Below are positions 25,667 through 34,373 of a stretch of DNA of 64,000 bases, piece by piece; position 1 is the first letter of the stretch, and each line of letters begins with the position of its first letter. A model generated the notes under the pieces. It was not told the DNA's origin, ran no database searches, and saw nothing but the letters and a program-made list of their open reading frames with translations. The stretch is from assembly GCA_963721725.1 (NCBI GenBank), contig CAVRLX010000022.1, positions 145,597 to 209,596 of the forward strand. Direction: 5' to 3'. A program made the position numbers and the translations under genes. Source of the stretch: RI-153 sp963721725. Lineage in GTDB: Bacteria; Chloroflexota; Anaerolineae; Caldilineales; Caldilineaceae.

Positions 25667-27334
25667 CTATGCTGCTTCCATCTCCGGCGACCATTGGCTG
25701 ATGCGGAAGATCACAAACTCGGCGGGTTTCACCGGCGCAATCCCCACCTCGACAATCAGGCGACCTAGTTCGCGCGATTCGGGCGGATCGGTTTCGGCGT
25801 CACAGCGTACAAAGAACGCCTGATCGGGGGAATCGCCATACAGCGCGCCTGCCGACCACTGGGTGACCAAGAAAGCGTTGATGTCGCGGCGGATCTGTGC
25901 CCACAAGCGCGGTTCGTTGGGTTCAAAGACGGCCCACTGCGTGCCGTTTTCAATTGTCGTTTCGATCATGTTAAAGAGACGGCGCACAGGAATATAGCGC
26001 CACAGAGCATTGCTGGTCAGCGTGCGTGCGCCCCAGATGCGGATGCCACGGCCAGGGAATGAGCGGATGCAGTTGACGCCAATCGGGTTGAGAATATCCT
26101 GCTCGCCACGTGTCGCGTTATATTCCACGCCGGTAATCCCCTGCACCACTTCGTTGGCCGGGGCCTTATGTACACCGCGCACATTGTCTGTGCGTGCCCA
26201 CACACCCGCCACATAGCCAGAGGGCGGCATCAGCCGGGGCTTGTCGGTTGCCATATCGGTGACTTCAATCCACGGATAGTACATGGCGGCATAGGCTGTG
26301 TCAAAGCCAGTTACATCCTGTCGCCACTGTTTGGCTTCGGTGGGGTTCAGCCCGCGTGGCATGTCCAGAATCGCCATGCGGTCGCCCAGCCGTTCACAAT
26401 GGGCAATAATTGAGGTCTGCACCGCTTTGACCATCGCCAGATCCAGCGTTTCGCCGGGCATGGTAGTCATCAGATCCGGCACCACGATAATGCGGGCGTC
26501 GTCCAGCGCCTCCAGCCCATCAATGCCAGTACGTTCGGTAATATCGCCCTGGAATTCGCCGGCTGTGGGTGCGGCCAGTTGCCTCTGCTCGATCTGCAAC
26601 GATTGCTGCTGTTCGCTGGGCCACAGTTCGGCCAGCGCCTTGGAATCATCAGGGATCAGGATGTTGATCAACTCCGAGGCTTTGTTGTTGCGATAGGCCA
26701 CTTTGACCTTTTTGCCTGTGGGATCGTCTTTGAGTTCCTCCAATTGCACACCCTTGCGAATATCCTTGACCTGCCAGTCGCCGTTGCTGGCCTGTTTTTC
26801 CACAACCACATCAAATGGCTGCATGGAGGGGCTTTTCTTGGATTTCTTGCTCTTGGTTTCGCCTTCTTCCTCGCTGCTCTCTTCTGTGCCGTTGGTGCTG
26901 GGCAGGGCGAGAGCGTCACTGGGCTGAATGCGAACACGATAATCCATGCCCTCAAAGCCCGACTTGCGGAACTTGACCAACAGTTGCGGTTCGCCTTTGT
27001 CGTTGAGCAGCCCTGCCTGGGCGGGCGGAATCGTGCGCAGACTGACGACATAGGCTTTGCCGCCGCCATTCTGGAAGTACCCATAGACCGACTGGGGCAG
27101 GTTGGCCCCATCCACAAAGCCGCCAAACTTTTCGCGATATTGGGTCCAATTGGTGATGTAGGTCGGTTTGTTGACCAGATCGACCACAATTCTGTCGCCG
27201 TTTATGTTGCGGACTTCCTGGGCAGATTCTGTGAAACCGACAAAGACCGCGGTTGACGTGTTGGTGGATTCCAGCGGGCGTGGCCCACGGTCCACTTCTT
27301 CGACATAGACACCGGGTGATAAATATTCTGGCAT
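25667..27334 (-). CDS. Contractile tail sheath protein
   Basis: 555 aa. The N-terminus MPEYLSPGVYVEEVDRGPRP and the C-terminal block WRYIPVRRLFNMIETTIENG, then FEPNEPRLWAQIRRDINAFL, DQAFFVRCDAETDPPE and GIAPVKPAEFVIFRISQW are diagnostic of the sheath family. The inner domain includes DARIIVVPDL and DRMAILDMPRG. Sheath contraction drives the tube into the target. A charged insertion of about 28 residues (Glu/Ser then Lys/Ser-rich, near residues 143-171) lies in a likely surface domain. It is the only sheath gene, followed by tube 1 after 67 bp. Confidence 0.96.
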   Translation of the reverse strand: MPEYLSPGVYVEEVDRGPRPLESTNTSTAVFVGFTESAQEVRNINGDRIVVDLVNKPTYITNWTQYREKFGGFVDGANLPQSVYGYFQNGGGKAYVVSLRTIPPAQAGLLNDKGEPQLLVKFRKSGFEGMDYRVRIQPSDALALPSTNGTEESSEEEGETKSKKSKKSPSMQPFDVVVEKQASNGDWQVKDIRKGVQLEELKDDPTGKKVKVAYRNNKASELINILIPDDSKALAELWPSEQQQSLQIEQRQLAAPTAGEFQGDITERTGIDGLEALDDARIIVVPDLMTTMPGETLDLAMVKAVQTSIIAHCERLGDRMAILDMPRGLNPTEAKQWRQDVTGFDTAYAAMYYPWIEVTDMATDKPRLMPPSGYVAGVWARTDNVRGVHKAPANEVVQGITGVEYNATRGEQDILNPIGVNCIRSFPGRGIRIWGARTLTSNALWRYIPVRRLFNMIETTIENGTQWAVFEPNEPRLWAQIRRDINAFLVTQWSAGALYGDSPDQAFFVRCDAETDPPESRELGRLIVEVGIAPVKPAEFVIFRISQWSPEMEAA

Positions 27335-27393
27335 GGTTCCTCCTCAGAAAGAGTGTATCGGTAGAAAAGTAGATAGGGATTGGGGTGGATGAG

Positions 27394-28296
27394 TCAAGAT
27401 TGAGGTGATGGCGGCTCCTTAGAATCACGCTTTGCGTCAATATCATAGGTGCGCGAAGGCACATGGATCACGTGTGAAATCGGGTCCTGATCGGCAATCT
27501 CCAGGCGAAACGTATAATCACCCTCGCGCAGGTTGCCAATCACAAAGCGCCCGTTGGCATCAATCGGAACCTCTTGGGCCAACTCGACTAGGGTCAGGCG
27601 CACACTCTCAAGTGGAACATCGATTCTGACCATGCCGCCAATCGTCCGATCGCGGCTATAGAGAGCCGGTGTGCCGTTGCTGGCCGGGGCAGACTGGCTA
27701 GGCACTGACTGTTCCCGCTCCGACTGCACATCCAACGCAGCCAGGCGTAGTTCCCGGGTGCGGACTGGCGGAACCAACAGCGGCAGGTGCGGATCAACGG
27801 TCAGCGTCACCACACAGGTCATACTGGGGCGCATTTCGTTGTTCAGCACCCCCCAAATCTCGCTGGGGTTAAGCATGTGATCATACTGGGCCACACTCAG
27901 GCTAATGGGCCGGGGCTGATCGCGCAATACTTCTGGCAGCAGGCTATCGGGCAGTTCCGGGTTGCGCAACAGACTGATCAGCGTACGGGCCAGTAGCCTA
28001 TGCTCATCGTCCGATTCGCTGGCCCACGCCGTAATCATGTAGTGCAGATCGAGGCGAACTTCGGGCCGCCGGATGGTAATATCACCGCGGATCGGGTCCA
28101 TGCTCTGGCGTTGCACGGCCGAGCGCTGTTTGACGTTTTCGCGCACGTCGTGCAGAAAAATGTTCAGCGTCGGGCGGTTCAACCGTGCCGACCATTCGCG
28201 GCGAGGTTGGTCAAAGGCAATTTCGATCTCGTTGCCACGGATAGGAATCTCTTGGATCAAGAGCCGGCGCAGTACGTCGTCGATGGAATCAAACAT
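27394..28296 (-). CDS. DUF4255 / Pvc16-like tail terminator (cap) protein
   Basis: 300 aa. The N-terminal about 190 residues match DUF4255 (Pvc16_N): MFDSIDDVLRRLLIQEIPIR, then RPTLNIFLHDVRENVKQR and RPEVRLDLHYMITAWA, followed by HRLLARTLISLLRNPELPD. In PVC and AFP the family caps the sheath and tube at the distal end. The C-terminal about 90 residues form a carboxypeptidase-regulatory-like beta domain (VPIDANGRFVIGNLREGDYT). It is placed between the ATPase and the sheath, 3 bp after the ATPase stop. Confidence 0.92.
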   Translation of the reverse strand: MFDSIDDVLRRLLIQEIPIRGNEIEIAFDQPRREWSARLNRPTLNIFLHDVRENVKQRSAVQRQSMDPIRGDITIRRPEVRLDLHYMITAWASESDDEHRLLARTLISLLRNPELPDSLLPEVLRDQPRPISLSVAQYDHMLNPSEIWGVLNNEMRPSMTCVVTLTVDPHLPLLVPPVRTRELRLAALDVQSEREQSVPSQSAPASNGTPALYSRDRTIGGMVRIDVPLESVRLTLVELAQEVPIDANGRFVIGNLREGDYTFRLEIADQDPISHVIHVPSRTYDIDAKRDSKEPPSPQS

Positions 28297-28299
28297 GGG

Positions 28300-30402
28300 T
28301 TAGTGGCTCAAATTCATATCGCTGACCAGCCGCCCCATCTTTTGTAATTCGCGACGTGTGCTGTGCAGCAGATGATCCATGCTGACAACACCGCCATTGG
28401 AAGCGGCCAAAAACGCAGCGCTGGCGATAATATTGCGGATGTTGCCGCCCGCCAGTTTGAAGCGGGTCGCCAGCAATTCCAGGTTAATATCGTCGGTCAT
28501 GGGCAGATTGGGTGGCAACAGCGTGCGCCAAATGTGCAACCGCTCTTGTTCGTCGGGGAAGGGAAAATCCACAATAAACTGCATACGGCGGGTAAAGGCT
28601 TCGTCCATGTTGGCCCGCAGATTCGTCGCCAGAATGGTCACTCCGTCATAGACCTCCATGCGCTGGAGCAAATAGCTGATCTCCATGTTGGCATAGCGGT
28701 CGTGCGAATCTTTGACCTCTGAACGTTTGCCAAAGATGGAATCGGCTTCGTCGAAAAAGAGTACGGCACTACTGCTCTGAGCTTCGTCAAAAATTTTGCC
28801 CAGGTTCTTCTCGGTTTCGCCGATAAACTTGCTCACCACCATCGAGAGATCGAGCTTGTAAAGATCCAGCCCCAACTCCCCGGCGATCACCTCGGCAGAG
28901 AGGGTTTTGCCTGTGCCCGGCGGGCCAGCAAAGAGCACAGTCACACCCGAACTGGTCTTGAGCTTGTCGCCGACGCCCCACTCTTCCATTACGATGCCAC
29001 GCCCTTTGACGGTTTGGATCAACTCGCGCAGCGTCTCTCGTTGGTCGGCTGGCAAGACCACATCGTTCCATTCGTAGCGGGGTTCAATCTTGTGGGCCAG
29101 CCCAGAAAGATTAGGGCTAGAGTGAATGCGGGCCGCTGTCACCAGATCGCGATGGCCGATTTCGCTGTCGCGCTGGATGGCAATGTCACGGGCGGAGGCC
29201 ACCGCATCGCGGATCTGGGTGCTGTCCAGCGCAAACTGGCTGGCGAGCATGGCAATATCCACATTGTCGGACAGATCGTCGTCAATCTCGGCAGTGTAAA
29301 AGTGCCACAGGGCGCGGCGTTGGCGATAGCTGGGGCGCTCAAATTTAACCCGCAAAATGCTTTCGGATCGTTCCACACCGTGGACATACCACTCTTTTTC
29401 GCTGCTCACAATCACCGGGATGCGAGCCTTGAAGAAGTGTTGCAGCAACGCCGGGCGGGGGAGGCCTGTGCCCACCACCGCATCCCAGCCACGCACGAAC
29501 ACCGCGCTGCCGGTCATGCGTCCATCGCGCAGGATGAGTTGGATGGCTTCCTGCGCCGCGAAACCACTGCCCACCACATCGCGCATATCCACCCACAACA
29601 GCGGCAATTCGGCACTGCTCGCCAACATGCGGGCTGTTGCCAACTGCACAATTTCATCGTCTCCGTGGAAGATCGCCACAGTCTGGCCGTTGGTGGCCTT
29701 GGACACAAACTCCCAGATTTCCTGGGTAAGCAGGATTTCTTCTTCGCCTGCGTTTGGCTCTTCCATCCGCACCCATTCCAACAGGCGCGGGTCGGGGTGA
29801 TATTCGCCCAGCAGCCAGGCCACCACAGCCTCGTCTACGCCTAATTGCTGGTTGGGCAATGCCGACTCTATGGCCCCATCCTGCATTCGATGCACCAACT
29901 TGTGATAAATCAGTCGCCCCCCATCCATAAAACTGGGCAAAAGACGCAGCCGCTCCGACGGCGAATCGACGATCAGATCCAGCGCCATGTGAACCGTGGG
30001 TCGGCGCACAGTAATGTCATTTTGCAGATAGCCAAAGATGCGTTCATAGCGAGGATCGAGAATGGGAGCCAGCGCCAGCAAGAGAACTTCTTGTTCGAAT
30101 TCCGAAAGGTCAAAACTTTGGCAGAGTTGCATAAAACGAGGTAATTCGTCTCCGCCTAGGGCAAATAACCCCTCTTTCTGCGCTTCCACATCTGCATAGC
30201 GATGTTGCAGATCGGCAAAGGCATCTGCCGAAAGCTCCAAGGGCTGCTCCTCAAAGAAGGCCAGCAACTCTTCTTCTGTGATCACCAGCCCATGACCTCG
30301 GCCAGCACGCTGTGCCTGCAATTGCAGAATCCGCTGTTGAAAGAGCAGATCCAACCGAGCAAGTTCCAGGCGCAGATAGTCCAAATGATAATCAAAGTTC
30401 AT
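28300..30402 (-). CDS. eCIS AAA+ ATPase (Afp15/Pvc15-like)
   Basis: 700 aa. The C-terminal AAA+ module carries Walker A LFAGPPGTGKTLSAEVIAGE near residue 490 and Walker B AVLFFDEADSIFGKR near 544, with TILATNLRANMDEAFTRRMQ as the sensor 1 and arginine-finger region. The N-terminal half is a degenerate AAA-like or winged domain (FHGDDEIVQLATARMLASSA). These ATPases are a hallmark of eCIS as opposed to phage or T6SS and are needed for assembly or cargo loading. It is the first gene of the operon and faces the regulator gene across a 187-bp promoter region. Confidence 0.95.
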   Translation of the reverse strand: MNFDYHLDYLRLELARLDLLFQQRILQLQAQRAGRGHGLVITEEELLAFFEEQPLELSADAFADLQHRYADVEAQKEGLFALGGDELPRFMQLCQSFDLSEFEQEVLLLALAPILDPRYERIFGYLQNDITVRRPTVHMALDLIVDSPSERLRLLPSFMDGGRLIYHKLVHRMQDGAIESALPNQQLGVDEAVVAWLLGEYHPDPRLLEWVRMEEPNAGEEEILLTQEIWEFVSKATNGQTVAIFHGDDEIVQLATARMLASSAELPLLWVDMRDVVGSGFAAQEAIQLILRDGRMTGSAVFVRGWDAVVGTGLPRPALLQHFFKARIPVIVSSEKEWYVHGVERSESILRVKFERPSYRQRRALWHFYTAEIDDDLSDNVDIAMLASQFALDSTQIRDAVASARDIAIQRDSEIGHRDLVTAARIHSSPNLSGLAHKIEPRYEWNDVVLPADQRETLRELIQTVKGRGIVMEEWGVGDKLKTSSGVTVLFAGPPGTGKTLSAEVIAGELGLDLYKLDLSMVVSKFIGETEKNLGKIFDEAQSSSAVLFFDEADSIFGKRSEVKDSHDRYANMEISYLLQRMEVYDGVTILATNLRANMDEAFTRRMQFIVDFPFPDEQERLHIWRTLLPPNLPMTDDINLELLATRFKLAGGNIRNIIASAAFLAASNGGVVSMDHLLHSTRRELQKMGRLVSDMNLSH

Positions 30403-30418
30403 GAGGCGGGGTTACCCA

Positions 30419-30451
30419 AGACAGAATTCAGACAGAATTCAGACAGAATTG
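30419..30451. promoter_or_regulatory. Three perfect 11-bp direct repeats (set A), candidate SARP/BTAD operator
   Basis: AGACAGAATTC occurs three times head to tail (last base G in the third). The block lies 17 bp from the ATPase start and ends in the TTGACA of the divergent promoter. An 11-bp period puts each unit on the same DNA face, the arrangement used by OmpR-fold SARP activators. Confidence 0.7.
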
Positions 30452-30478
30452 ACAAGATGCCATGAAGGTTACTACACT
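30449..30478 (+). promoter_or_regulatory. Predicted promoter of the BTAD regulator
   Basis: TTGACA (30449-30454), 18 bases, TACACT (30473-30478). The -35 overlaps the third repeat of set A, and set B begins two bases after the -10. Confidence 0.5.
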
Positions 30479-30479
30479 G

Positions 30480-30501
30480 CTCTTCGCGAACTCTTCGCAA
30501 A
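30480..30501. promoter_or_regulatory. 11-bp direct repeat pair (set B)
   Basis: CTCTTCGCGAA followed directly by CTCTTCGCAAA; the heptamer CTCTTCG repeats at exactly 11 bp. It is related in sequence to set C at 30543. Confidence 0.6.
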
Positions 30502-30542
30502 TTTTTGGATTTTGGACAAACAGCGTTCGCATTCTTGGCGAA

Positions 30543-30564
30543 ATTCTTCGCAAACTCTTCGCTT
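30543..30564. promoter_or_regulatory. 11-bp direct repeat pair (set C)
   Basis: ATTCTTCGCAA then ACTCTTCGCTT; heptamers (T/C)TCTTCG start 11 bp apart (30544, 30555). A weaker TTCTTGG lies 12 bp upstream. The pair ends 25 bp before the regulator start. Confidence 0.55.
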
Positions 30565-30589
30565 TTTTGTAGCCCAAGGCTTGTTCTAC

Positions 30590-32593
30590 ATGGCAACGCA
30601 ATCCTATTTTCAAGTACGTCTATTAGGCCCCGCTGAGATCACACACAATGGCACGCCGATTGGTCGGGTAGAATCGCGTAAGGCGTTAGGGCTGCTTTGC
30701 TATCTGTGCAGCCAGACCAAAGCCGTAGATCGCGCCCAATTGGTGGCCCTCTTTTGGGGCGATAAAGAGGAAAGCCGGGGACGCGGCAATCTGAGCCGGG
30801 CGCTGCACAGCATTTCCCAACAGCTTCCCGCTTGCCTGGAAAGCGACCGCTACAGCGTGCGCTTTCGCCATCATGAGCGCTTCTGGGTGGATGTGCTCCA
30901 GTTTGAGGCCCTGGTTGCCCAACGAAAACCGCATCTGCTGGCCGCCGCTACAGAACTCTATCGAGGCGAATTTTTGGAAAATCTTTCTGTGAAAGCGTGT
31001 CCAGACTTTGAACTTTGGCTGACGGGCGAACGGGAACAGTGGCGGCAGCGCGCCGCCCAAGCCTTTCAAACCGTGATTTTGCACCACACGGAACGCGGCG
31101 AATACGAACATGGTCTGCGCTACGCCACGCGGTTGCTGGCGCTGGACCCCTGGCGCGAGGAGGTGCATCGCCAAAAGATGCTGCTCCACCATCTGAGCGG
31201 TCAACGCGCCGCAGCGCTGGCCCAGTTTGAACAATGTCGCCTGCACTTGGCCGAAGAGTTGGGCGTCGATCCTGGCCCCGAAACCTTGCTATTGCGCCAA
31301 CAGATCGAAGAGGTACACACCCCGCTGGCAACTTCCATCCGCAGCCTGCCCCAGCGCGATCCCCTGTTGGAACGGGGCAGCGAGCGTACTTGGCTGTTCC
31401 ATCGCTATGAAGATGCCTGCCGCGGCACTGGCAAAGTGACGCTGGTAGAAGGGGGCGCTGGCGTGGGTAAAACTGCGTTGGTGGATGATGTACTGGCCTA
31501 TGCCGCCGTCAATGGTGCACGTGTGTTGCGCAGCCGTTGCTATGAATATCGATCTGGGTTGACCTATGAAGCCTTTGTGGATGCGCTGCGTCCGCTCTTT
31601 CAGGGCAAGGCGTCCATTCTCAGCCATATTACACTGGCGACTCCCTGGCGTGTGGAGATGGCGCGCTTCTGGCCCGAAATCGTCCCGGTTCCTATCCCCG
31701 ACCCCACGGTCCAGGATGGCGAAGGCACAGCGCGCCATCGGCTGTTCGAGGCGATTGCCCAAGTTTTGCTCCAGGTTGTCGAGAAAGAAAGGGCTGTGAT
31801 TCTCTATCTTGACGATCTCCACGACGCCGATCAGCCCTCGCTGGATCTACTGCGCTATCTCTATCATCGGCTGCACACCCAGGCCATCTGGTTTGTCTGT
31901 GCCTATCGCCGCGAAGAGACCACGCCCAATCATCCCCTCACGCTCTTTCGCAACGTTCTCAGCCGCGAAGGTCATCTCGCCACCACGGTTCTCAATCCAC
32001 TGAGCAGTGAAACCGTTTTTCAACTTTTGCGCGGCTATGAAGGCATATTGCCGGGGCAGATGCGCAAACTGGGCTACTTTTTACAGGATCAGAGCGAGGG
32101 CAATCCCTTTGTGTTGGACCAACTGCGCCAGTGGTTACAGGAAGAAGGGGTACTCACCGAGTTGGAGAGCCGCTGGCAGGTGGACGATGTGCGTTTGGAT
32201 GATCTGCTGCGCGACGGCAGCACCATTCCCGCCGCCGTGGTCGCCATGATCGAAAATCGGCTGGCGCGGTTGAGTCCGCGCGCGTGCCGTCTCTTGCAGA
32301 TCGCGGCGACCATCGGGCGGCAATTTGATCTGGCCTTGCTCATTAACACCGCCGGGGAACCCGAAGAGTGGGTGGAAATCTGCCTCACCAGTTGGATGGC
32401 GCGCGGGCTGGTGGATGAAATCGCCCCGCGCTATCAGTTTAGCCATGTGATGATCTGGCGTGTGGTGCTGGACGAACTCTCGCCGTTGCAACGGTTGCGC
32501 CTGGAGGATCGTATCGCCGAAGCCCGCCAGCGCGGCAGCGCGGCTGTGTCACGGCGCGCGCCCATGATGCATGTGCAGGAAGGGGAGGGGTAA
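30590..32593 (+). CDS. BTAD/SARP-type transcriptional activator with AAA ATPase domain
   Basis: 668 aa from ATG 30590 (an in-frame start at 30401 would read through the repeats and is rejected). Residues 1-95 are an OmpR-like winged helix (SYFQVRLLGPAEITHNGTPI, SRKALGLLCYLC). Residues about 95-240 are the bacterial transcriptional activation domain (LYRGEFLENLSVKACPDFEL; YATRLLALDPWREEVHRQKM). A STAND/AAA ATPase follows with Walker A VEGGAGVGKTALV near 287 and Walker B VILYLDDLHDADQPS near 403. It stops soon after the ATPase, without the long TPR tail common in such regulators. It is divergent from the particle operon and faces 11-bp direct repeats, so it is the likely pathway-specific activator. 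Confidence 0.88.
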   Translation: MATQSYFQVRLLGPAEITHNGTPIGRVESRKALGLLCYLCSQTKAVDRAQLVALFWGDKEESRGRGNLSRALHSISQQLPACLESDRYSVRFRHHERFWVDVLQFEALVAQRKPHLLAAATELYRGEFLENLSVKACPDFELWLTGEREQWRQRAAQAFQTVILHHTERGEYEHGLRYATRLLALDPWREEVHRQKMLLHHLSGQRAAALAQFEQCRLHLAEELGVDPGPETLLLRQQIEEVHTPLATSIRSLPQRDPLLERGSERTWLFHRYEDACRGTGKVTLVEGGAGVGKTALVDDVLAYAAVNGARVLRSRCYEYRSGLTYEAFVDALRPLFQGKASILSHITLATPWRVEMARFWPEIVPVPIPDPTVQDGEGTARHRLFEAIAQVLLQVVEKERAVILYLDDLHDADQPSLDLLRYLYHRLHTQAIWFVCAYRREETTPNHPLTLFRNVLSREGHLATTVLNPLSSETVFQLLRGYEGILPGQMRKLGYFLQDQSEGNPFVLDQLRQWLQEEGVLTELESRWQVDDVRLDDLLRDGSTIPAAVVAMIENRLARLSPRACRLLQIAATIGRQFDLALLINTAGEPEEWVEICLTSWMARGLVDEIAPRYQFSHVMIWRVVLDELSPLQRLRLEDRIAEARQRGSAAVSRRAPMMHVQEGEG

Positions 32594-32597
32594 CAGC

Positions 32598-33236
32598 CTA
32601 TGGATCGCTACAATCGCGGGTAAAGCCACACTGCTGGCAGATAATCTTACAGTGGCGCTTTTCCACCGCGCCGCCACACACCCAACAAAAGGTATCGTCC
32701 ACGGCTTGATAGGCCGGGTAAAACTCGACGGGGGGCGGGCGGTGATCCCGGCTTTGGGTGGTCTGGCTTCCCTCAATCCCGTAAAAGGTCACCGTATGCG
32801 AGACAAATTCGCCGTGTGCATAGACAAACTTGGCCGAAAAGAAACAATCTTCAAACACCCAGGGCAGAAAAATGCGGTCGCCCGGCCACAGGTTGAGATC
32901 GGATAATTTGTCATCGTCGATCCAGCGCAACACGCCCTCGGGCGAATCGATCAACTCCCCGTCAAATTCATGCAAAGTATAGAGAAACGTATACCAGTCG
33001 TCGATGTCGTCAAAAGCCGGAAAGGTGATAATGCCGCGCAAGCGCGGTTGGCGGCAGCGTAGCCCGCTCTCCTCCCACACCTCGCGAATGGCACACTCTT
33101 CGGGCGATTCGCCGGCTTCCAGCTTGCCACCCAGACCATTCCATTTGCCCTGGTGCATGTCGTTCTTCTTTTTGACACGATGCAGCATCAACGTCTGCCC
33201 AGCGCGCTGGACGTAACAAAGGGTAGCGAGTTTCAT
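32598..33236 (-). CDS. Nudix hydrolase with C-terminal zinc ribbon
   Basis: 212 aa. The Nudix box GGKLEAGESPEECAIREVWE-ESG is complete, with the REVWEE metal-binding Glu residues. The N-terminus MKLATLCYVQRAGQTLMLHR and DMHQGKWNGLGG resemble MutT/MTH1-type 8-oxo-dGTP hydrolases. The C-terminal extension has two Cys pairs (CWVCGG, CQQCG), a probable zinc ribbon. ATG 33236 has GGAG upstream; an earlier in-frame start lacks one. It is convergent with the BTAD regulator, with a 4-bp gap. Confidence 0.88.
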   Translation of the reverse strand: MKLATLCYVQRAGQTLMLHRVKKKNDMHQGKWNGLGGKLEAGESPEECAIREVWEESGLRCRQPRLRGIITFPAFDDIDDWYTFLYTLHEFDGELIDSPEGVLRWIDDDKLSDLNLWPGDRIFLPWVFEDCFFSAKFVYAHGEFVSHTVTFYGIEGSQTTQSRDHRPPPVEFYPAYQAVDDTFCWVCGGAVEKRHCKIICQQCGFTRDCSDP

Positions 33237-33283
33237 GGGGACTCCGCAGGGAGAACGATAGACGCTGGACAAGGGCGGAAATT

Positions 33284-33332
33284 AAAGGGTCTATCCCTTC
33301 GTCTATCGTCTTTCGTCCATCGTCCTCCGTGT
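33284..33332. repeat. Family D low-complexity repeat (TCGTC/TTTCGTCCATCGTC type), copy 1
   Basis: Pyrimidine-rich series of TCGTC-type hexamers between the Nudix and E1-beta genes. Similar runs occur at 38510-38565 (inside a gene) and 41318-41404. Confidence 0.6.
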
Positions 33333-34373
33333 TTAGAATTGTGCCAACGCCTTCGCCCGTGCATAGATCTTCTCGGCATTGGGGCGATAGGCATCTTCCA
33401 GGGGCGGGCTGAACGGGATAGGAATGTCCAGCCCGGTGAGCCGCCCGATGGGCGCGTCCAGCCATTCAAACGCTTCGGCGGCAATCATCGCTGCCACCTC
33501 TGCGCCCACGCCCGTGTTGCCATTAGCCGCATGGACAATCAAGACTTTGCCCGTTTTGCGCGCCGTGGTCAAGATCGCCGCGCCATCCAGCGGCTTCAGT
33601 GTACGCAGATCCAGCACATCGGCGTCAATCCCTTCGTCGGCCAGCCGTTGGGCAGCGGTCATGGCCTCGCGCACCTGGGTTCCATAGGTGATAATCGAAA
33701 GATCATTGCCCGACCGCGCCAGCCGTGCTTGCCCAATCGGAACGACATAATCGCCTGCTGGCACAGGGCCTTTTTCCGAGCGATAAAGGGCTTTGCTTTC
33801 CAAATAGATCACCGGATTATTGTCGCGAATGGCGGCGATCAGCAGTCCTTTGGCATCGGCGGGGGTGGCCGGGGCCACCACTTTTAGCCCTGGGGCGTGC
33901 GTAAACCAGGCTTCGGGGTTCTGACTGTGAAACGGACCGGAACGAATCCCCCCATCCCCCGGCGCACGGATCACCCAGGGCACAGCCGCCCCCCAGCGAT
34001 AATGGTTGGTGGCAGCATATTGCACAATGGCGTCAAAGCCAGAGGTGATAAAGTCGGCAAACTGAACTTCGATTACCGGGCGCATGCCCATCAGCGCCAT
34101 GCCTGTTGCCATGCCGATAAAGCCGTTTTCGGCAATCGGTGTGTTGATCACCCGCGCTGTGCCGAACGTATCGGACAGCCCCTTCGTCACCTTAAACGCA
34201 CCGCCAAAAGGATCGGCCACATCTTCCCCAATCACAACCATATTGGGATCGCGGCCCATTTCTTCGTGCAGCGCCTGATTAATGGCAGCGATATAGGTTA
34301 ACTCCCCTGCATCGGCGTCCATTTTGGGTGCTTCGCTAAAGCCAAAATTAGTGGCAATCTCGCGCATGATCAT
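33333..34373 (-). CDS. 2-oxoacid dehydrogenase E1 component, beta subunit
   Basis: 346 aa, normal size for PdhB/AcoB/BkdB-type subunits. Motifs include ELTYIAAINQALHEEMGRDP, GEDVADPFGGAFKVTKGL, NTPIAENGFIGMATGMALMG and LYRSEKGPVPAGDYVVPIG. The beta subunit helps bind thiamine diphosphate and contacts E2. No alpha subunit or E2 gene is adjacent, so the partner must lie elsewhere. The specific substrate (pyruvate, acetoin or branched-chain acid) cannot be decided. ATG 34373 is used; ATG 34367 fits the GAGGG better. Confidence 0.9.
   Translation of the reverse strand: MIMREIATNFGFSEAPKMDADAGELTYIAAINQALHEEMGRDPNMVVIGEDVADPFGGAFKVTKGLSDTFGTARVINTPIAENGFIGMATGMALMGMRPVIEVQFADFITSGFDAIVQYAATNHYRWGAAVPWVIRAPGDGGIRSGPFHSQNPEAWFTHAPGLKVVAPATPADAKGLLIAAIRDNNPVIYLESKALYRSEKGPVPAGDYVVPIGQARLARSGNDLSIITYGTQVREAMTAAQRLADEGIDADVLDLRTLKPLDGAAILTTARKTGKVLIVHAANGNTGVGAEVAAMIAAEAFEWLDAPIGRLTGLDIPIPFSPPLEDAYRPNAEKIYARAKALAQF

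Noticed and set aside
1..30402. Prophage or type VI secretion interpretation
   Set aside because: No capsid, portal, terminase, integrase or lysis genes and no TssJLM/ClpV; the Afp15-type AAA+ ATPase, DUF4255 and DUF4157 content point to eCIS.
30419..30564. Possible CRISPR array
   Set aside because: Units are 11 bp and contiguous, without spacers; they fit regulator-binding direct repeats.
30401..30589. In-frame N-terminal extension of the BTAD regulator from ATG 30401
   Set aside because: It would translate the direct repeats and the predicted promoter; ATG 30590 begins the conserved winged helix.
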